Origin: Bacteroidales bacterium UBA4621
GTDB taxonomy: Bacteria; Bacteroidota; Bacteroidia; Bacteroidales; Paludibacteraceae
DNA: 47,134 nt
Direction: 5' to 3'
Assembly (NCBI GenBank): GCA_002387325.1
Contig: DGIN01000016.1
Coordinates: forward strand, 1 to 47,134
Shown: positions 43,178-47,134 of the stretch, one piece after another
Position numbering within the stretch: position 1 is the stretch's first letter
Layout of the letters: each line of letters starts with the position of its first letter
Program-made: the position numbers and the translations under genes
Notes under the pieces: generated by a model
Told to the model about the DNA's origin: nothing
Database searches by the model: none
What the model saw: only the letters and a program-made list of their open reading frames with translations

Positions 43178-44674
43178 TCAGCGGAGGTAGTTTTCCCACT
43201 TGGTATTGCGCATATCGCCGCTTTTGAGGAACTCCTCGTGCATAGCCAGTGCGCAACTGAGTACGTGCGGGGTGTGCGCCGTCTTTGCCATGGCGATGTA
43301 TTCGTTGAGCAACGAACGGTATTGAGGGTCCACGCAGTGGTCGATAATCTCGTGCGCACGCTGGATAGGACTCTTGCCTCGCAAGTCGGCGATACCGTGC
43401 TCGGTGATAATCACCTTGACGCTGTGTTCGCTGTGGTCGAGGTGACTCACCATCGGCACAAACGCCGAGATACAGCCGCCCTTGGCAGTGGAGGGCGTGG
43501 TATAGATACTGATATAGGCATTGCGGGTGAAGTCGCCGCTGCCGCCGATACCGTTCATCATCTTCGTACCGCACACGTGCGTCGAGTTGATATTGCCGTA
43601 GATGTCGGCCTCCAATGCCGTATTGATAGTTATCAAGCCCAGGCGGCGTGCCACTTCGGGGTTGTTGCTTATCTCCTGCGGGCGGAGGACAATCTTGTCG
43701 CGGAAGAAATCAATATGGTCGATGATGTCCTGCAACTTGTCCGCACCGATGGTCAGCGAGCAACCGCTGGCGAACTTCACGCGTCCCTCTTTCATCAACC
43801 CTACCACCGAGTCCTGAATCACCTCGGTGTACATCTCAAACGGCGGGATATGCTTGTTCTCGCCCAGTGCACCGAGTACGGCGTTGGCGATGTTGCCCAC
43901 GCCCGACTGGATAGGCAGGAACGACGACGGGATACGCCCTGCTTTCATCTCCTGCTCGAGGAACAGAGCCACGTTGGCACCGATCTTCTCCGTGGTCTCG
44001 TCCAATGGCGAGAACTTGCCCACCTCGTTGGGGCGGTTGGTCTTCACCACGGCCACAATCTTCTTCGGGTCCACCTTGATATGGTCCGTACCGATGCGGT
44101 CCGACGGTTTGTAAACGGGTATCTCGCGGCGTTGGGGCGGGTCGAGCGGCTCATACAGATCGTGCAGACCGCGCATGGTAGCGGGCATCGCCTCGTTGAG
44201 TTCAACGATAATCTTCGGTGCCAACTCGCAGAACGTGAGCATATTGCCCACACCGGCGGTGGGGACGATTACGCCGGCTTCGTCCACGTAGCATGCCTCG
44301 ATGATAGCAAAGTCGGGGCGTTTGAGAAAGCCGTAACGCAGGTCCTGCGCCAGTTCGCTCAGGTGCATGTCGAAATAGTGCGCCCCCTGTGCGTTCAACT
44401 CGGCACGCAGGTCTTTGTTGCCCTGGTAGGGGGTACGGAAATCGATAGCGTGTGCGCGTGCTAATGCACCGTCGCAACTGTCCCCCGTGGACGCACCGGT
44501 GTACACACCTATCTTGTAGGGCTTGCCCTCGGCGTGCAGTGCCTCGGCGCGGTGCGCAATAGCGGTAGGAACATCTTTCGGTGCGCCGGCGGGAGTAAAT
44601 CCACCCATACCCACTGCCGCACCGTCAGGAACAAGAAGAGCAGCCTCTTCGGCTGACATAAATGGAAGTGCCAT
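43178..44674 (-). CDS. Acetyl-CoA hydrolase/transferase family (succinate/acetate CoA transferase)
   Basis: 498 aa. Opens MALPFMSAEEAALLVPDGAAVGMGGFTP (written in two parts: the initial SAEEAALLVPDG, then VGMGGFTPAGAPKDVP) and has SGVGNIANAVLGALG, YTEVIQDSVVGL with a likely catalytic Glu, and GIGGSGDFTRNAY: the Cat1/AarC group. It probably moves CoA between succinate and acetate, helping acetate or succinate formation in fermentation (inference). ATG 44674 chosen; upstream open frame to 44785 crosses the promoter. Confidence 0.92.
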   Translation of the reverse strand: MALPFMSAEEAALLVPDGAAVGMGGFTPAGAPKDVPTAIAHRAEALHAEGKPYKIGVYTGASTGDSCDGALARAHAIDFRTPYQGNKDLRAELNAQGAHYFDMHLSELAQDLRYGFLKRPDFAIIEACYVDEAGVIVPTAGVGNMLTFCELAPKIIVELNEAMPATMRGLHDLYEPLDPPQRREIPVYKPSDRIGTDHIKVDPKKIVAVVKTNRPNEVGKFSPLDETTEKIGANVALFLEQEMKAGRIPSSFLPIQSGVGNIANAVLGALGENKHIPPFEMYTEVIQDSVVGLMKEGRVKFASGCSLTIGADKLQDIIDHIDFFRDKIVLRPQEISNNPEVARRLGLITINTALEADIYGNINSTHVCGTKMMNGIGGSGDFTRNAYISIYTTPSTAKGGCISAFVPMVSHLDHSEHSVKVIITEHGIADLRGKSPIQRAHEIIDHCVDPQYRSLLNEYIAMAKTAHTPHVLSCALAMHEEFLKSGDMRNTKWENYLR

Positions 44675-44754
44675 GATATTGTTTAGTTTATTGTGTTTGC
44701 CACACGGTTGGTTTCGTCTTTGCAGGCTGACCGCCTTTTTACCGAAAACGCTTG

Positions 44755-44786
44755 CAAAGATACTATTTCTTTTTGGACTGTGCAAA
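44755..44786 (-). promoter_or_regulatory. Promoter of the CoA transferase gene
   Basis: Minus-strand TATCTTTG (44755-44762), TTTG (44783-44786) exactly 20 bp upstream. Confidence 0.85.
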
Positions 44787-44796
44787 TCGGAACAAA

Positions 44797-44829
44797 AAAG
44801 AGACTGCCCCGCAACAGGACAGTCTCTTT
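44797..44829 (-). terminator. Intrinsic terminator of the aldolase gene
   Basis: AAAGAGACTG (44797-44806) pairs with CAGTCTCTTT (44820-44829); extra CC/GG pairs inside; six T on the minus strand. Confidence 0.88.
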
Positions 44830-44851
44830 GGGGGTGCTTGGCGGCAGACGA

Positions 44852-45853
44852 TTACTCTGCTTTGCCGTCGGAGCCGAGCACGTTGATGATCTTGTGCTTG
44901 TAGAGTTGCTCCATCAGGTCGCGTGCAGGACCGCAGTACTTGCGCGGGTCGAACTCGGACGGTTTCTCCCAGAACACCTTGCGCACAGCAGCGGTGAAAG
45001 CCAGACGGCTGTCGGAGTCGATGTTGATCTTGCAGACTGCACTCTTGGCAGCCTTGCGCAACTGGTCCTCGGGAATACCTACGGCAGCCTCTAATTTGCC
45101 TCCGTATTTGTTGATCATATCCACATACTCCTGCGGTACGCTGGACGAACCGTGAAGCACAATCGGGAAGCCCGGCAGTTTCTCCATAATAGCATCCAGT
45201 ACATCGAAGGCCAGCGGGGGAGGAATAAGACGACCCGTCTTCGGGTCTACGGTGCACTGCTCGGGTTTGAACTTGTAGGCACCGTGACTCGTACCGATAG
45301 AGATAGCCAGCGAGTCGCAGCCCGTGCGGGTCGAGAAATCGATCACCTCTTCGGGTTTGGTGTAGTGGCTCTCCTCAGAGGAAACCTCATCTTCCACACC
45401 TGCCAGCACACCGAGTTCGGCCTCTACAGGCACATCGAACTGATGTGCATAGTCCACCACCTTGCGGGTCAGGGCGATATTCTCCTCGTAGGGGAGAGCA
45501 CTACCGTCGATCATCACGCTCGAGAAACCGAAATCCACGCAACTCTTGCACAGTTCGAAACTGTCTCCGTGGTCAAGGTGAAGCACAATCTGCGGGTGCT
45601 CCCAGCCCAGTTCCTTGGCATACTCCACTGCACCCTGTGCCATATAGCGGAGCAGCGTCTGGTTAGCATATTGGCGTGCGCCTTTGGATACCTGCAGGAT
45701 AACCGGACTCTTGGTCTCGGCAGAAGCCTTGATGATAGCCTGGAGTTGCTCCATGTTGTTGAAGTTGAAGGCAGGAATAGCATATCCGCCTTTGATGGCC
45801 TTGGCGAACATATCACGGGTGTTCACCAGACCCAGTTCTTTGAAACTTACCAT
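44852..45853 (-). CDS. Class II fructose-bisphosphate aldolase
   Basis: 333 aa zinc enzyme of glycolysis and gluconeogenesis. Metal ligands in HLDHGDSFE, SHGAYKF and LHGSSSVPQEYV; EAELGVLAGVEDE is the typical loop. Close relatives are named fbaA or fba; I leave the symbol blank. It starts 33 bp after the OPT gene and has no own promoter box, so the two may be cotranscribed. Confidence 0.94.
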   Translation of the reverse strand: MVSFKELGLVNTRDMFAKAIKGGYAIPAFNFNNMEQLQAIIKASAETKSPVILQVSKGARQYANQTLLRYMAQGAVEYAKELGWEHPQIVLHLDHGDSFELCKSCVDFGFSSVMIDGSALPYEENIALTRKVVDYAHQFDVPVEAELGVLAGVEDEVSSEESHYTKPEEVIDFSTRTGCDSLAISIGTSHGAYKFKPEQCTVDPKTGRLIPPPLAFDVLDAIMEKLPGFPIVLHGSSSVPQEYVDMINKYGGKLEAAVGIPEDQLRKAAKSAVCKINIDSDSRLAFTAAVRKVFWEKPSEFDPRKYCGPARDLMEQLYKHKIINVLGSDGKAE

Positions 45854-45886
45854 AATGTTAAATGTTTGGTTATATGTTGTTTTGTA

Positions 45887-47134
45887 TCATTTGTTTGGTT
45901 TGTCGGTACCAACCGACTTGCTTGCCTGTACGAAATAGACTATCAGCAATAAGTATGCCACAAGTCCCACTATGGCGGCACCGTTAGAGGCTGCCCAGCC
46001 GGTCAGGTAGCACTCTGCGCCGCAGAACTTGATTACCGCCGATACCACACCCATCAGCGCACCGCCCGCAATGAAACCGCTGGCGATAAGCGTACCCTTG
46101 TCCTGACGCTTCTGCGCCAGTGTATCCGCCTCTGCACCGTCTTTCGCACGCTTGCGGCCTACAAACCACGAGATAGCACCGCCCACCAGAAGCGGGGTGT
46201 TGAGGCTCAGCGGAATAAACATACCCAGAGCGAAAGCCAAAACAGGCACACCCATAAAATTGAGCACCAACGCCAGCACCGCACCCGCTATATAGAGCAT
46301 CCACGGTGCACCCTGACCCGACATCAGCGGCTCTATCACAGCCGCCATAGCATTCGCCTGAGGAGCCACCAACGCATTGTCGCCCGTGAAACCGTAGGTC
46401 TTGTTCAGGATAATCATCACGCCGCCCACGGTAGCCGCCGAAACGAGAGTACCGAGGAACTTCCACGTCTCTTGCTTCTTCGGCGTGGTGCCGATCCAGT
46501 AACCGATCTTCAGGTCGGTGATGAACCCGCCTGCCATCGACAGCGCCGTGCAGACCACACCGCCTATCACCATCGCACCTACCATACCGCTCGACCCCTT
46601 CATACCCACTGCCACAAAAATCACCGAGGCAATGATAAGCGTCATCAGCGTCATACCGCTCACCGGGTTGCTACCCACGATAGCAATCGCGTTGGCCGCC
46701 ACGGTGGTAAACAGGAAAGCAATCACCGCCACTACCACAAATGCCACTATCGCCTGCCAAAAATTATGCAGCACGCCCAGCCAGAAGAACACCAATGTAA
46801 TCAGGAGTGCCGCCACGGTTGCCAGCACGATGAATTTCATACTCAGGTCTTTCTCCGTACGCAAAGACGCCTGCGCCACGGCTTTGCCCTTGCCGCCCAA
46901 CTCCTTGCCCGCCAGACCGACAGCCGACTTGATCACGCCCCAACTCTTGACGATACCGATCATACCCGCCATGGCAATCGCGCCGATACCGATATTACGC
47001 CCGTAGTCGGTAAAGAGCATCTGCGGGTCAGCACTCTCCATACCCGGCACGCTACCCAGCAGCGGCAGAAGCACCCACCATACGAAGAACGAACCCGCAC
47101 AGATCACCGCCGCATACTTCAGTCCGATGATATA
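45887..47134 (-). CDS. OPT family oligopeptide transporter, 5' end beyond the window
   Basis: About 415 residues visible, continuing from the right edge (YIIGLKYAAV) to the stop. At least nine hydrophobic membrane segments; SNPVSGMTLMTLIIAS and KIGYWIGTTPKKQE fit the OPT family, which imports small peptides (or iron chelates) with protons. Substrate unknown. The N-terminal third is missing because the sequence ends. Located just upstream of the aldolase on the same strand. Confidence 0.9.
   Translation of the reverse strand, partial: YIIGLKYAAVICAGSFFVWWVLLPLLGSVPGMESADPQMLFTDYGRNIGIGAIAMAGMIGIVKSWGVIKSAVGLAGKELGGKGKAVAQASLRTEKDLSMKFIVLATVAALLITLVFFWLGVLHNFWQAIVAFVVVAVIAFLFTTVAANAIAIVGSNPVSGMTLMTLIIASVIFVAVGMKGSSGMVGAMVIGGVVCTALSMAGGFITDLKIGYWIGTTPKKQETWKFLGTLVSAATVGGVMIILNKTYGFTGDNALVAPQANAMAAVIEPLMSGQGAPWMLYIAGAVLALVLNFMGVPVLAFALGMFIPLSLNTPLLVGGAISWFVGRKRAKDGAEADTLAQKRQDKGTLIASGFIAGGALMGVVSAVIKFCGAECYLTGWAASNGAAIVGLVAYLLLIVYFVQASKSVGTDKPNK

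Noticed and set aside
43172..44464. 430-codon plus-strand open frame
   Set aside because: Antisense to the CoA transferase gene.

Overview
The window is a chromosomal segment from a member of the Bacteroidota, most likely order Bacteroidales. The evidence is many promoters of the Bacteroidales type (a TAnnTTTG -7 box, usually with TTG or TTTG 20 bp upstream), weak Shine-Dalgarno sequences, a fused SecDF, a GldH lipoprotein, DUF4270 and DUF4954 family proteins, a eukaryote/archaeal-type ProRS, Bacteroidales-style secreted proteins with short C-terminal tails, and the lpxD-lpxC-lpxA order next to an HD-domain protein. I cannot name the genus. Almost everything is core gene content; I see no prophage, transposase, CRISPR array or classical defence island.

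Layout. 1-3.9 kb: holB-ricT-gldH-trmB (+), overlapping at its 3' end with a tyrosine phosphatase (-). 4.4-8.9 kb: clpP-clpX, and a GT5-like gene with a DUF4270 lipoprotein (all -), with panC divergent. 9.0-12.6 kb: panC, pdxB-proS (+). 12.7-18.8 kb: three large secreted beta-rich proteins (+). 18.9-27.2 kb: mdh, tRNA-Leu, an outer-membrane protein and HD hydrolase, the lipid A genes lpxD-lpxC-lpxA, and glnS (+). 27.4-34.3 kb: hpf, radA, rnz, DUF4954, an exonuclease and dnaN (all -), with murI divergent. 35.6-37.2 kb: rpsO (-), then a three-gene small-membrane-protein operon (ytxH-like, holin-like, coiled-coil) behind an apparent sigma-54 promoter. 37.5-47.1 kb: secDF, pckA, a CoA transferase, class II aldolase and a partial OPT transporter (all -). 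mdh, pckA, the CoA transferase and the aldolase fit a gluconeogenic, mixed-acid (succinate/acetate) anaerobe.

The unusual material is mostly outside the genes. (1) A full-consensus sigma-54 site with four phased CTGYATATT repeats upstream sits before the holin-like operon. (2) A complete promoter plus an intrinsic terminator at 42959-43041, with no conventional gene, predicts a small RNA of about 70 nt. (3) A GC-rich block at 40873-41040 can form an H-type pseudoknot and may be a structured RNA. (4) Many spacers carry short tandem repeats of mostly 11-bp period with different unit sequences, and related dispersed copies. Similar repeats appear to have entered coding sequence in murI and in the tail of the holin-like gene. 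(5) lpxC lacks the FabZ domain to which it is usually fused in this phylum. (6) SecF has Ala where a conserved Asp is expected.

All calls come from reading the sequence. No alignment, database search or RNA folding was run.
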